Assembly: GCA_016795295.1 (NCBI GenBank)
Contig: JAEUHP010000020.1
Span: 1-40,023 of the forward strand
Reading direction: 5' to 3'
Source: Planctomycetota bacterium
GTDB taxonomy: Bacteria; Planctomycetota; UBA1135; UBA2386
DNA: 40,023 nt
Shown here: piece by piece, positions 25,021 to 34,201 of the stretch
Layout: each line of letters opens with the position of its first letter
How positions within the stretch are numbered: the first letter of the stretch is position 1
The notes under the pieces: generated by a model
What the model was told of the DNA's origin: nothing
Databases searched by the model: none
What the model saw: the letters and a program-made list of their open reading frames with translations, nothing else
Translations under genes and position numbers: made by a program

Positions 25021-26274
25021 ATGGTGAAAGCGATCCCCTTCGACGCAGCTCTGCACATCGTCCAGTCCGTGGCGGTGCCGCGACCTCGGCCGCTGCTGGT
25101 CCCCCTGGACCAAGCCCACGGCAGGCATCTCGCCGAGTCGATCGTCTGTCCGGAGGCTTGGCCGAGCACGGACCGTTCGGCGATGGACGGCTTTGCCCTC
25201 GCGGCGCCCGCGGGTGGCTTGCCCGCCGGTGCCGTGCTGCCCGTGGTCGGTCAGAGCCTCGCGGGCCATCCGTTCTCGGGCGTCCTGCCGGCTGGCGCTG
25301 CGATCCGCATCATGACCGGTGCCGTGGTGCCCGCCGGGGCCACGGCGGTGGTGCCGGTCGAACAGACGTCTGGGTACGGTCGCCAACCCGGGCTGGCCGG
25401 GGCGGAGGTGACGCTGGCGGCGGCGGTGCAACCGGGCCAGCACATCCGCCGCGCCGGCAGCGAACTGCCCGCCGGCGCCGAAGTGCTGACGCCGGGCCGC
25501 CGCTTGTTCGCCGCCGAGATCGGCGTCCTGGCGGTGCTCGGCCGCACCACGGTCGCAGTCGCCGCACCGGTGCGCGTGGCGATCGTCGCCACCGGCGACG
25601 AAGTGGTCCCAGTCGATCAGGTGCCGCAGCCGCACCAGGTGCGCGAGAGCAATTCGTGGGCGTTGGCGGCCCAGGTGCGCGAGGTCGGTGGGGAGCCGGT
25701 GCGCGCGGGCATTGCGCCCGATGCCGAAGGGCCGCTGCGCGCCTGCCTCGCGGCGGCGGCCGCCGCCGCCGACGTGCTGCTCACCATCGGCGGGGTCAGC
25801 GCTGGCACCCACGATCTCGTGCATCCGGCGCTGCAGAGCCTCGGCTTCGCGCCCCAGTTCCACGGGGTCGAACTCAAACCCGGCAAGCCGACGTGGTTCG
25901 GCGTGCGCCATGGTCCAGGTGCGCAATTCGCGTTCGGCTTGCCCGGCAACCCGGCGTCGACGTTCACGGTGTTCGATCTGCTGGTGCGGCCGCTGCTGCT
26001 GCGTTGTCTCGGTGGCGCGCCGTCGGCGGCGGCCCTCGAGTTGCCACCGCTCGGTGCGCCATGGAAGCCGAACGAGCGCTTGCAGGCGATCCCAGGGCAG
26101 CTGTGCGCCACCAGCTCTGGGCTCGGCGTGGCGTTGGCGCGGCCTGCGCCCAGCGGCGATCCATTCAGTCTCCTGCACGGCCAGGTGCACGCGTTGGTGC
26201 CCGGGCGGGTGCCAAGCGGCGAACTCGCTGCGCTGCGCGTCGTCTCCGGCAGCCGGCCGGTGTGGCTGCCGTGA
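25021..26274 (+). CDS. moeA: MoeA, molybdopterin molybdenumtransferase
   Basis: Predicted 417-residue cytoplasmic enzyme that inserts molybdate into adenylylated molybdopterin, the last step of molybdenum cofactor synthesis. Seen: DRSAMDGFAL (51-60), GATAVVPVEQ (106-115), VAIVATGDEVVPV with the PHQVRESNS region that follows, GGVSAGTHDLV, GVELKPGKPTWFG and FGLPGNPAST. Together these are the full set of MoeA signatures. Length is normal. The start ATG 25021 gives the standard N-terminus; there is no clear ribosome site. No other cofactor genes lie nearby. Its stop overlaps the start of lnt (GTGA). Confidence 0.95.
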   Translation: MVKAIPFDAALHIVQSVAVPRPRPLLVPLDQAHGRHLAESIVCPEAWPSTDRSAMDGFALAAPAGGLPAGAVLPVVGQSLAGHPFSGVLPAGAAIRIMTGAVVPAGATAVVPVEQTSGYGRQPGLAGAEVTLAAAVQPGQHIRRAGSELPAGAEVLTPGRRLFAAEIGVLAVLGRTTVAVAAPVRVAIVATGDEVVPVDQVPQPHQVRESNSWALAAQVREVGGEPVRAGIAPDAEGPLRACLAAAAAAADVLLTIGGVSAGTHDLVHPALQSLGFAPQFHGVELKPGKPTWFGVRHGPGAQFAFGLPGNPASTFTVFDLLVRPLLLRCLGGAPSAAALELPPLGAPWKPNERLQAIPGQLCATSSGLGVALARPAPSGDPFSLLHGQVHALVPGRVPSGELAALRVVSGSRPVWLP

Positions 26275-27911
26275 GCGAACGCATGCCGCGCGGTGCTGCG
26301 GTGCGCACGGCCGTGGTCGGCGGCCTCTGCCTCGGCGCCGCCACGCCACCGGCATGGTTCCCAGGGGCCGAGTGCCTGGTGGTCGTCGGCTTGGCGCTCT
26401 GGCTGCAGCTCGCCCAGCGCGCCGGCCTCGCCAGCAGCTACCTGCTCGGCTGCGTGCACATGGCCTGGTTCTCCTGGTCGGTGCGCCACGTGCTGTGGCC
26501 GGCGTACGGGGCCATCGTCGTGCTCGGCGGCGGCTACTACCTGCTCGGCAGTGTGGCGGTGCGGCGCCTGCGCCCTGGCTGGACCGTGCCCGGCTTCGCC
26601 GTGGCGGTGGCGGGTTCGTGCTGGCTGCGCAGTGTGCTGCCCGAGATCCACTACCCGCATGGCCAACCGTGCCACGCCCTGTGGTCGTGGCCGTGGCTGC
26701 TCGCGCCGCTGCGGCTCGGTGGCGAGCCGTTGGGCAACGCGCTGCTCGGCGCGACCGCGGCGGCGCTGGTGTTGCTGGCCCGCAGCTGGCGCACGGCGGT
26801 GCCGGGTTCGGCACTGGCGCGGGGCGCACTGTGCGGCGCGGTCGGCTGTTGGGGGGCCCTGGCGGGGCTCGGGTGGTTGGCGCGACCCGCGGCGCCGCTC
26901 GCGCCCGCGACGGTGGTGGACGTGGCGGCGGTGCAGCCGAACGTGCACCCGTACGATCCGTATCTGGAACTCGCACCCGCGGCCCGCGCCCAGCGCTTCC
27001 GCGAGCTCTACGAAGAGCGTCTGGTCGCGCCGGTGCGCGAACTGCTCCGAGGCACCCCCCCCGACCTGATTCTGTGGCCGGAGAGCAGCCTGCCGTACGA
27101 CCTGGAGCTGGGGGCCGAGCTGCCGCCGTTGTTGCCGCCCGACGTCGCGGTCCCGGCCAAGACGCAGCTCGTGGTCGGCGGCAGCCTCAGGCGTGCCGAG
27201 GGGCCGACTCCGGCAGCCCTGCAGGTGGGGGCCGCCGGCCGCTGGCTCGGGACCCACGAGAAGCAGTGCCTGGTGCCCGGTGGCGAGTTCTTGCCGCTGG
27301 TGCGGTGGCTGCCCGAAGCGCTGCGCCAATTCGTGCACGGCCAATTCGCTGCGGCTCTGGGCAGCGCGCCCGATTGTGTCCCGGGTCGACCGGCGCCGCC
27401 GTTGCGCACCGCGGCCGGGGTGCCGTTCGCGGCCATGATCTGTTACGACAACGCCTTCCCAGGGCCTGCGGCGGCGGCGGTGGCCAACGGGGCCTGGCTC
27501 TTGTGCGTGCTGTCGAACGAGGCCTGGTATCGGGGGGGCGGCGAACTGACGCAGCTGCTGGCCATGACGGTGTGCCGCGCGGTCGAACTCGGCGTGCCGA
27601 TCGTGCGCTGCACCACGGATGGCTGGACGGCGGTGGTGGGGGCCGACGGCCGGGTGGTCGCCGAGCTGCCGCCGCGGACCGGAGCGGACCCAGGAGCGCA
27701 AATTCTCCGCAGTTCGGTACCCGTGGTTCCGGTCGCCGTAGGCGCCATGGCACCGCTGCGAGCCGCCGCCGGTCCGCTGGCCGCGTCCTGCTTCGGGCTG
27801 CTGATCCTGCACGGGCTCCGGGCATGGGCTAAGCTTCGGGCAGCTCGGACGGCAGCCGCCGTCCCGGCCGCGGGTGGCGAACCACCAACGGCCGGACGTA
27901 CAGGATCTTGA
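26271..27911 (+). CDS. lnt: Lnt, apolipoprotein N-acyltransferase
   Basis: Predicted 546-residue inner-membrane enzyme that adds the third acyl chain to lipoproteins. About six to seven hydrophobic helices lie in the first ~210 residues, followed by a nitrilase-type domain. The catalytic triad is complete: Glu271 in LILWPESSLP, Lys331 in THEKQCLVPGGEF and Cys391 in AAMICYDNAF, close to the positions in E. coli. A final helix lies near residues ~490-520. The GTG at 26271 overlaps the moeA stop; ATG 26283 is an alternative four codons later. It fits the several predicted lipoproteins in the window (7332, 8266, 31944, 35614). Confidence 0.93.
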   Translation: MSERMPRGAAVRTAVVGGLCLGAATPPAWFPGAECLVVVGLALWLQLAQRAGLASSYLLGCVHMAWFSWSVRHVLWPAYGAIVVLGGGYYLLGSVAVRRLRPGWTVPGFAVAVAGSCWLRSVLPEIHYPHGQPCHALWSWPWLLAPLRLGGEPLGNALLGATAAALVLLARSWRTAVPGSALARGALCGAVGCWGALAGLGWLARPAAPLAPATVVDVAAVQPNVHPYDPYLELAPAARAQRFRELYEERLVAPVRELLRGTPPDLILWPESSLPYDLELGAELPPLLPPDVAVPAKTQLVVGGSLRRAEGPTPAALQVGAAGRWLGTHEKQCLVPGGEFLPLVRWLPEALRQFVHGQFAAALGSAPDCVPGRPAPPLRTAAGVPFAAMICYDNAFPGPAAAAVANGAWLLCVLSNEAWYRGGGELTQLLAMTVCRAVELGVPIVRCTTDGWTAVVGADGRVVAELPPRTGADPGAQILRSSVPVVPVAVGAMAPLRAAAGPLAASCFGLLILHGLRAWAKLRAARTAAAVPAAGGEPPTAGRTGS

Positions 27912-27935
27912 CGGTTCCGGGCATGGAGTTAGGAT
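27908..27935 (+). promoter_or_regulatory. sigma-70-like promoter TTGACG-16-TAGGAT
   Basis: TTGACG at 27908-27913 and TAGGAT at 27930-27935 are 16 bases apart. The -35 overlaps the lnt stop codon. Transcription from here gives a leader of about 190 bases that is unusually pyrimidine-rich. A second, weaker candidate -10 is the TAATTA at 28109-28114. Confidence 0.5.
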
Positions 27936-28131
27936 TCCGCCGCCCTTGGCCCCTCTCGCTACGGGCTCGGTCTCCTCTTCGTGCTCGGTCGCAAGACCTG
28001 CACGAGGGCTACCCGGACGTTTTTCACCCTACTCGCACGTTCTTCCCTAGCAGGTTCCACCCCTCTCAGGGCCCGCAGCCTGCGGAGACTTCCCCTCGGC
28101 AGGTCCGCTAATTAGGAGTCACCTGGTCACC

Positions 28132-29007
28132 ATGAGTCCCATCGGTCGCGTGTTCATCGTTCTCAACCTGCTGCTCGCAGGAACGTTCGTCGGTTTCTCC
28201 GGCACGTATCTGCAGAAGCAGGCCAACTACAAGGAGAAGTCCGAGAAGCTGCAGGCAGCTCTCGACGACGCCACGGCCCGCCACAACAAGGCGATCGACG
28301 ACTTGGCCAAGGAGCGCAACAGCTTCGAGAATGCCAAGACGGCCGCCGAGACCGCCAAGGGCGCGCTCGAGACGGAAAATCGCAAGCTCACGGACGACAA
28401 CAAGCTCCTGAGCCAGCGCTTGGCGACCATGGAAGGCAACGTGGCCCAGATCAACAGCCAGTTGACGGCGGCCAACACGCAGATCCAGGGCGCCTTCACC
28501 CAGGCCGAGTCCGCCTACAAGATGGCGATGGCCGACCAGCGTGAGAAGGACAAGGCCGTGCAGGAGCGCGTCGAGACGCAGGCCGAGAACCGGACCCTGA
28601 AGAACACCATCGCTTCGCTGGAAGCGACCATCAAGGGCAACACCGACAACATCGCTTCGCTGCACAAGGAGCGCGCGGAACTGCAGATGCTGGTCAGCGT
28701 CGCCACCAACAACGGCTTCGTCCCGGCTCTGGTCGCCCCGGCCCTGAACGGCCAGGTCACCGCGGTCGCCGCCGAAGGCCGCCTGTGCACGATCAGCGTC
28801 ACCGAGAACATCTCGGGCGTCGATCTGGCCGAGGAGATCAAGAAGCGCGCCTTCCCGATCGCGATCTACGACGCCTCGGGCTACAAGGCCGAAGCCATCG
28901 TGCAGGCTTACGACGCCAGCGCGAACGCGTTCACCTGCCGCGTGCAGCAGGGTGTGGGCAAGGGTGGCATCAAGGTCGGCGACTCCGCCACGACCAAGAC
29001 GCCCTGA
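28132..29007 (+). CDS. membrane-anchored coiled-coil protein
   Basis: Predicted 291-residue protein. An N-terminal hydrophobic helix (residues ~6-25, VFIVLNLLLAGTFVGFSGTY) is probably an uncleaved anchor. Residues ~30-190 are almost continuous heptad-rich coiled coil (Ala, Glu, Lys, Gln, Asn). A small C-terminal domain (~195-290) contains NGQVTAVAAEGRLCTISVTEN and CRVQQGVGKGGIKVGDSATT, which looks like a small beta-barrel. I do not recognise a named family; a periplasmic scaffold or cell-shape/envelope role is plausible. AGGAG lies 13 bases before the ATG. The codons are less GC-extreme and more lysine-rich than in neighbours, consistent with high expression. Confidence 0.7.
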   Translation: MSPIGRVFIVLNLLLAGTFVGFSGTYLQKQANYKEKSEKLQAALDDATARHNKAIDDLAKERNSFENAKTAAETAKGALETENRKLTDDNKLLSQRLATMEGNVAQINSQLTAANTQIQGAFTQAESAYKMAMADQREKDKAVQERVETQAENRTLKNTIASLEATIKGNTDNIASLHKERAELQMLVSVATNNGFVPALVAPALNGQVTAVAAEGRLCTISVTENISGVDLAEEIKKRAFPIAIYDASGYKAEAIVQAYDASANAFTCRVQQGVGKGGIKVGDSATTKTP

Positions 29008-29047
29008 TCGGGCACACGGGTCCGGTGCTGGCCCTGAGCCAGTCTCT

Positions 29048-29106
29048 GGACCCCAATCCCCGGGGACCCAATCCCTGGGGGACCAGTCCCCGGACCCAGT
29101 GTCCCC
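29048..29106. repeat. imperfect 14-15-base tandem repeat, about four copies
   Basis: Copies of the type GGACCCCAATCCCCG, GGGACCCAATCCCTG, GGGACCAGTCCCC and GACCCAGTGTCCCC follow one another. Each is partly self-complementary (GGGAC/GTCCC). The array fills the space between the coiled-coil gene and the microprotein gene. Confidence 0.75.
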
Positions 29107-29141
29107 AACCTGATACGCAACCTTCAACCAAGAGAACGATC

Positions 29142-29297
29142 ATGGCCAAGAAGAACAACGCGCCGGCCGCCGAGGTCGAAGTCGTCGAAAAGCCGGGCTT
29201 CGGCATCGACGAAGGCATCGTGCTGACGACCTTCCTGATGCTCGGTGTCGCCGTGGCACTGGTGGTCGTGGCCACCAACGCGCACTACCCAGTCTGA
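29142..29297 (+). CDS. 51-residue single-pass membrane microprotein
   Basis: Predicted small protein: a hydrophilic N-terminus (MAKKNNAPAAEVEVVEKPGF, residues 1-20), a short acidic hinge, one clear membrane helix (about residues 27-45, TTFLMLGVAVALVVVAT) and a four- to six-residue tail. A weak AGAG lies 10 bases before the ATG. It follows the coiled-coil membrane protein by 134 bases on the same strand, so the two may act together in the envelope. The reading frame has the composition of neighbouring genes (Lys/Glu/Val, GC-ending codons). Function unknown. Confidence 0.7.
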   Translation: MAKKNNAPAAEVEVVEKPGFGIDEGIVLTTFLMLGVAVALVVVATNAHYPV

Positions 29298-29654
29298 CCC
29301 TGGCGGACTGGATCCACCAGTTCGACCTCTGCCGACCCGGCACCCTTGGTGGGGTGTCCGGGTCGGTTCGTTTCTGGCAGCCCTTCCGTCCGGGATCCCC
29401 GGTTCCGGAGCGGTACCTGCGCCGGTGCGCGGGCGCTGGTCTGCCGGGCCGGTTTCGACCTGCCCAGGCGCCGTTCGGCCATTGACGGCAACGCGGCGGT
29501 TGCTACCCTGTTCGGCCTCCATCCCCGAGCCGGTCCAGGTTCGGGGCGACTCCGCGGCCCTGCGGCGGCCTGCGGCGCGCTGTTCGCTGCCGCTCCGCAC
29601 GTGCCGCGCGTGCGCTTTCGCATGACTTCTCCGACCCAACCCACCCGCCCTGCC
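29298..29654 (+). other. leader and promoter region of fusA
   Basis: A 357-base space without a supported gene. It contains the promoter at 29482-29509; the predicted leader is about 140 bases, with no clear ribosome site before the ATG. An in-frame ATG at 29622 would add 11 residues to EF-G. Confidence 0.5.
29482..29509 (+). promoter_or_regulatory. sigma-70-like promoter TTGACG-16-TACCCT
   Basis: TTGACG (29482-29487) and TACCCT (29504-29509) are 16 bases apart, upstream of fusA. The -35 is identical to that at 27908. Confidence 0.55.
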
Positions 29655-31748
<2,094 letters not shown>

Positions 31749-31755
31749 GCCCTGA

Positions 31756-31779
31756 AGGAGCCTCCTTTGCGAGGCTCCT
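31756..31779 (+). terminator. intrinsic terminator after fusA
   Basis: GGAGCCTC (31757-31764) and GAGGCTCC (31771-31778) form a perfect stem, 9 pairs with the flanking A-T, with loop CTTTGC. It starts 8 bases after the stop and is followed by TCTCT rather than a pure T-tract. Confidence 0.8.
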
Positions 31780-31810
31780 CTCTGCAAAGACGCCGCCCGA
31801 CGTGGCGGCC

Positions 31811-31885
31811 TCTCTGCATGCGGCGTCGCTGCATTCGGCGTCTCTGCATTCGGCGTCTCTGCATTCGGCGTCTCTGCATTCGGGG
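31811..31885. repeat. 15-base tandem repeat, five copies
   Basis: Five head-to-tail copies of tctctgcattcggcg (31811-31825, -31840, -31855, -31870, -31885). Two are identical and the others differ by one to three bases. The word tctctgca also follows the fusA terminator directly (31779). The array lies between convergent genes. Confidence 0.92.
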
Positions 31886-31943
31886 GGGGCGACGGCCGCA
31901 ACGCTCCCGTGCCCCCGGCTCCGGTTCCCCCGCCCCGCTCGGC

Positions 31944-32630
31944 TCAGCGCCCGTCGAGTCCGAGCTTCTTCAGCTTCGGCGGGATCATGATGCGGCAGTA
32001 CCGGTTGTCAGGGTTCTTGGCGAAGTAGTTCTGGTGGTAGGCTTCCGCCGGCCAGAACCGGCTCGCGGCCGTCACCTCCGTCACGATCGGCGCGTCGAAG
32101 TGGGGCTGGGCCGCGGCAATGGCCGCCGTGGCTGCTTCGCGCTGGCCCGCGTCGTGGAAGAAGATCGCCGAGCGGTATTGGGTGCCAACGTCATTGCCCT
32201 GGCGGTTCAACGTGGTCGGGTCGTGCAGCGCGAAGAACAGCTCGCACAGCCGCGCGAACGACACGCGGGCCGGATCGTAGGTCACTTGCACCGCCTCCGC
32301 GTGGCCCGTGATGCCACTGCAGACCTGCTCATACGTCGGATTCATCAAGGCGCCGCCCATGTAGCCGGACACCACCCCGAGCACCCCGTCGACGCGCAGC
32401 AACACCGCCTCACTGCACCAGAAGCAGCCAGCGGCGAAGGTCGCGATCTCGGTCTTGGCAGGGGTGGTGGCAGACGGCTCGAGAGGGGGAGGGGCCATGG
32501 GGGAGGGCGTTGGGACGGTGGTGTCGGCGGGATGCCGTGGTGCGGCTGCACTCGGCGCTGGCTCGGCGGCCGGGCGGGTGCAGCCGACCAGGAGCAAGAA
32601 GGAAACGGTCAGGAGGGGGAAGCGCAGCAT
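31944..32630 (-). CDS. msrA: MsrA, peptide methionine sulfoxide reductase, lipoprotein form
   Basis: Predicted 228-residue enzyme that reduces S-methionine sulfoxide in proteins. Catalytic Cys69 sits in AAGCFWCSE. Other family stretches are SGYMGG, GHAEAVQVTYDP, NDVGTQYRSAIFF and YHQNYFAKNPDNRYC, with the last Cys likely the resolving one. An N-terminal lipoprotein signal (LLLVGC, Cys17) and a ~45-residue Pro/Ala/Thr linker precede the domain, so it acts outside the cytoplasm. That fits repair of oxidised envelope proteins, of which this genome exports many. The start is set by the lipobox and a TATTGT box 6 bases upstream. It is convergent with fusA. Confidence 0.95.
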   Translation of the reverse strand: MLRFPLLTVSFLLLVGCTRPAAEPAPSAAAPRHPADTTVPTPSPMAPPPLEPSATTPAKTEIATFAAGCFWCSEAVLLRVDGVLGVVSGYMGGALMNPTYEQVCSGITGHAEAVQVTYDPARVSFARLCELFFALHDPTTLNRQGNDVGTQYRSAIFFHDAGQREAATAAIAAAQPHFDAPIVTEVTAASRFWPAEAYHQNYFAKNPDNRYCRIMIPPKLKKLGLDGR

Positions 32631-32636
32631 GGCCGA

Positions 32637-32642
32637 ACAATA
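32637..32642 (-). promoter_or_regulatory. -10 box TATTGT, leaderless start of msrA
   Basis: TATTGT on the minus strand ends 6 bases before the ATG at 32630. A GGAACCC word about 18 bases further up recalls ECF-type -35 elements, but this is weak. Confidence 0.5.
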
Positions 32643-32890
32643 CGAGGGAGCGGCACGAAGGGTTCCGCTTCCAGGTCTTCGTTGCGCAGGGTGCACAGAT
32701 GCGCGCCAAGGTGCAGGTGCGGAAACTTCGACCACTTCTTTCCGGCGCCGGCGCAGGCAGGATATGCTGCCAACTTCCTTGGGGCCCTTGCCCTGGGGCT
32801 GGTGGCCGGCTGTCTCGACACCTCCAAGAGGTGGCGTCCTCGCCTGCCGGCACCTGGGACCATCGCGTTCGCCGAGGATGCCAGTACTGC

Positions 32891-33421
32891 ATGGGCAAGC
32901 GTCTCTACGTCGGCAATCTTCCCTACGACACCGACGAAGCCACTCTGCGCGAGGCGTTCGCGCAGAACGGCCGGGTGGTCGAACGCGTGCATGTGGTGCT
33001 CGATCGGGAAACGCAGCGGCCCCGCGGCTTCGCGTTCGTCGATCTCGCCACCGAGGAGCAGGCGAAGCAGGCGATGGCCGAGCTCGACGGCTCGATGCTG
33101 GGCACGCGGCAGTTGCGCGTCACCGAAGCCGAAGATCGGCGCGGGCCGGGTGGCCCGATGGGTGGGGGCGGGCCGCGCCCAGCCGGGCCCAGTGCGGCCG
33201 CGGGCCGCGAACGTCCCCCCTACGGTGCGCCTGCCAGCCGGCCAGCCGGTCCGGCGCCCTCGTTCCCACCAGCCAACCGGTTCGGCCCGGACTCGCGACC
33301 CAAGCACGAGCGCCAGGACGCCAAGAAGGCGCCGCGCCGCCGGGCGGGTGGCGAGGGCCCGAGCGAAGACTACGGCGGCCGCCGCGGCAGCCGTCGCTTC
33401 GACGACAGCGACGACGAGTGA
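32891..33421 (+). CDS. RRM-domain RNA-binding protein
   Basis: Predicted 176-residue cytoplasmic protein. Residues 1-80 are a single RNA-recognition motif with RNP2 LYVGNL (4-9) and RNP1 RGFAFVDL (~44-51). The remainder is a low-complexity tail rich in Gly, Pro, Arg and Ala, ending in an acidic run (DDSDDE). Such short RRM proteins occur in cyanobacteria and planctomycetes, often with roles in cold response or mRNA localisation. The start ATG 32891 gives the normal domain start (MGKRLYVGN). There is a divergent spacer of 260 bases to msrA; a TATGCT at 32763-32768 could be its -10, giving a ~120-base leader. Confidence 0.9.
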   Translation: MGKRLYVGNLPYDTDEATLREAFAQNGRVVERVHVVLDRETQRPRGFAFVDLATEEQAKQAMAELDGSMLGTRQLRVTEAEDRRGPGGPMGGGGPRPAGPSAAAGRERPPYGAPASRPAGPAPSFPPANRFGPDSRPKHERQDAKKAPRRRAGGEGPSEDYGGRRGSRRFDDSDDE

Positions 33422-33506
33422 GATCGCGGCAGGCGCAGTGTTTCGGCCCTGCGCCTGCAGTGCCGGCGCTCCGTTGGCTGCAGAGGCAGAGGAAGTATTG
33501 CGGAGC

Positions 33507-33535
33507 TTGACCGCGGCCTCGAGGCGCGGTCTACT
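33507..33535 (+). promoter_or_regulatory. promoter of tRNA-His, TTGACC-17-TCTACT
   Basis: TTGACC (33507-33512) and TCTACT (33530-33535) are 17 bases apart, about 40 bases before the tRNA. It is the best -35/-10 pair in the window. Confidence 0.6.
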
Positions 33536-33574
33536 GTTCGCCCCCCTTGCTGCGCCTCGCGCGCGGCTGGGCAC

Positions 33575-33652
33575 GGTGGCTGTAGCTCAGTTGGTTAGAG
33601 CACCAGGTTGTGGTCCTGGGGGTCGCGGGTTCAAATCCCGTCAGCCACCCCA
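33575..33652 (+). tRNA. tRNA-His (anticodon GTG)
   Basis: Full cloverleaf: an 8-pair acceptor stem GGTGGCTG/CAGCCACC, in which the extra G at 33575 pairs with C73, the identity element of tRNA-His; D-arm GCTC/GAGC; anticodon stem CCAGG/CCTGG with loop TTGTGGT (anticodon 33610-33612); T-arm GCGGG TTCAAAT CCCGT; and an encoded CCA end (33650-33652). Confidence 0.97.
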
Positions 33653-33738
33653 CTTTTGGGGCACCCCATCTTCCGGGCACCCCACTTTCCGGGCACCCCA
33701 TCTTCTGGGCACCCCGTTTCCGGGCACCCCGTCTCACT
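33646..33738. repeat. 16-base tandem array growing from the tRNA-His 3' end, about six copies
   Basis: Units begin CACCCC and mostly end in GGG: caccccacttttgggg (33646-33661), caccccatcttccggg (33662-33677), caccccactttccggg (33678-33693), caccccatcttctggg (33694-33709), a 15-base copy (33710-33724) and a partial copy (33725-33738). The first unit's CACCCCA is the end of the tRNA itself. Each unit can fold as CCCC/GGGG. The stop codon of the gene at 33734 lies in the last copy. Confidence 0.93.
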
Positions 33739-34129
33739 CTGGCGGCGTGCGGCCCGGCAGGCCGAGCAAGAACCGCAGCAGTGCGCCGGTCCCGGCCCGC
33801 GAGGTCGGGTGGAACGCGGTGAGGCGCGCGTGGCGGCGCGCCGACCCCGCGCCCACCAGCTTGGGACCGAAGGTCGCCGTCGCCAGATCCGGAGCCACCG
33901 CTCGCAGCGCCTGCACCACGGCTGCTGCAACCCCGGGGCGAACGTCGTGGCCGATCACGAGGCAGTCATGGCCGCCGGCGCCGAAGAACAACGCGCGTGC
34001 GCTGGACAGGTCGCTGGCCACGTCGACGCCGAGCCCGGCCCGGTGCAGCGCCGAAACGAGTGGCCCACAACGCTCCGGAGCGCCGGACAGCGCCAGTACT
34101 TCGATGCGCGGGGGCGGGGAGTCGGCCAC
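33734..34129 (-). CDS. small receiver-like protein lacking a clear phospho-site (tentative)
   Basis: Possible 131-residue cytoplasmic protein. The order of strands and helices (RIEVLALSG, then APERCGPLVSALHRAGLG, VDVASD, then DCLVIGHDVRPG and LATATFGP) resembles a response-regulator receiver. However, the acidic pair after strand 1 is absent, the position of the phospho-acceptor Asp is Gly or shifted by two, and the family Lys is not evident. It would be a pseudo-receiver. The start is GTG 34129; GTG 34159 would add ten basic residues. It ends within the tandem repeat array and is divergent from the secreted protein gene. It could also be a chance frame. Confidence 0.5.
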   Translation of the reverse strand: MADSPPPRIEVLALSGAPERCGPLVSALHRAGLGVDVASDLSSARALFFGAGGHDCLVIGHDVRPGVAAAVVQALRAVAPDLATATFGPKLVGAGSARRHARLTAFHPTSRAGTGALLRFLLGLPGRTPPE

Positions 34130-34201
34130 GGTCCTGGCTTTTCGGCGGGCGGGCGGCACCGGGTCAAGCTCACATGGCCCCGGGGTCGATGCCTCGATGC
34201 C

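Noticed and set aside
32745..32890. A plus-strand frame before the RRM gene reading like a lipoprotein signal (FLGALALGLVAGCLD).
   Set aside because: It has no ATG, GTG or TTG start nearby and breaks into Arg-rich sequence; it overlaps the likely leader of the RRM gene.
33646..33738. CRISPR array downstream of tRNA-His.
   Set aside because: Units are 16 bases and contiguous, with no unique spacers, and no cas genes are present.
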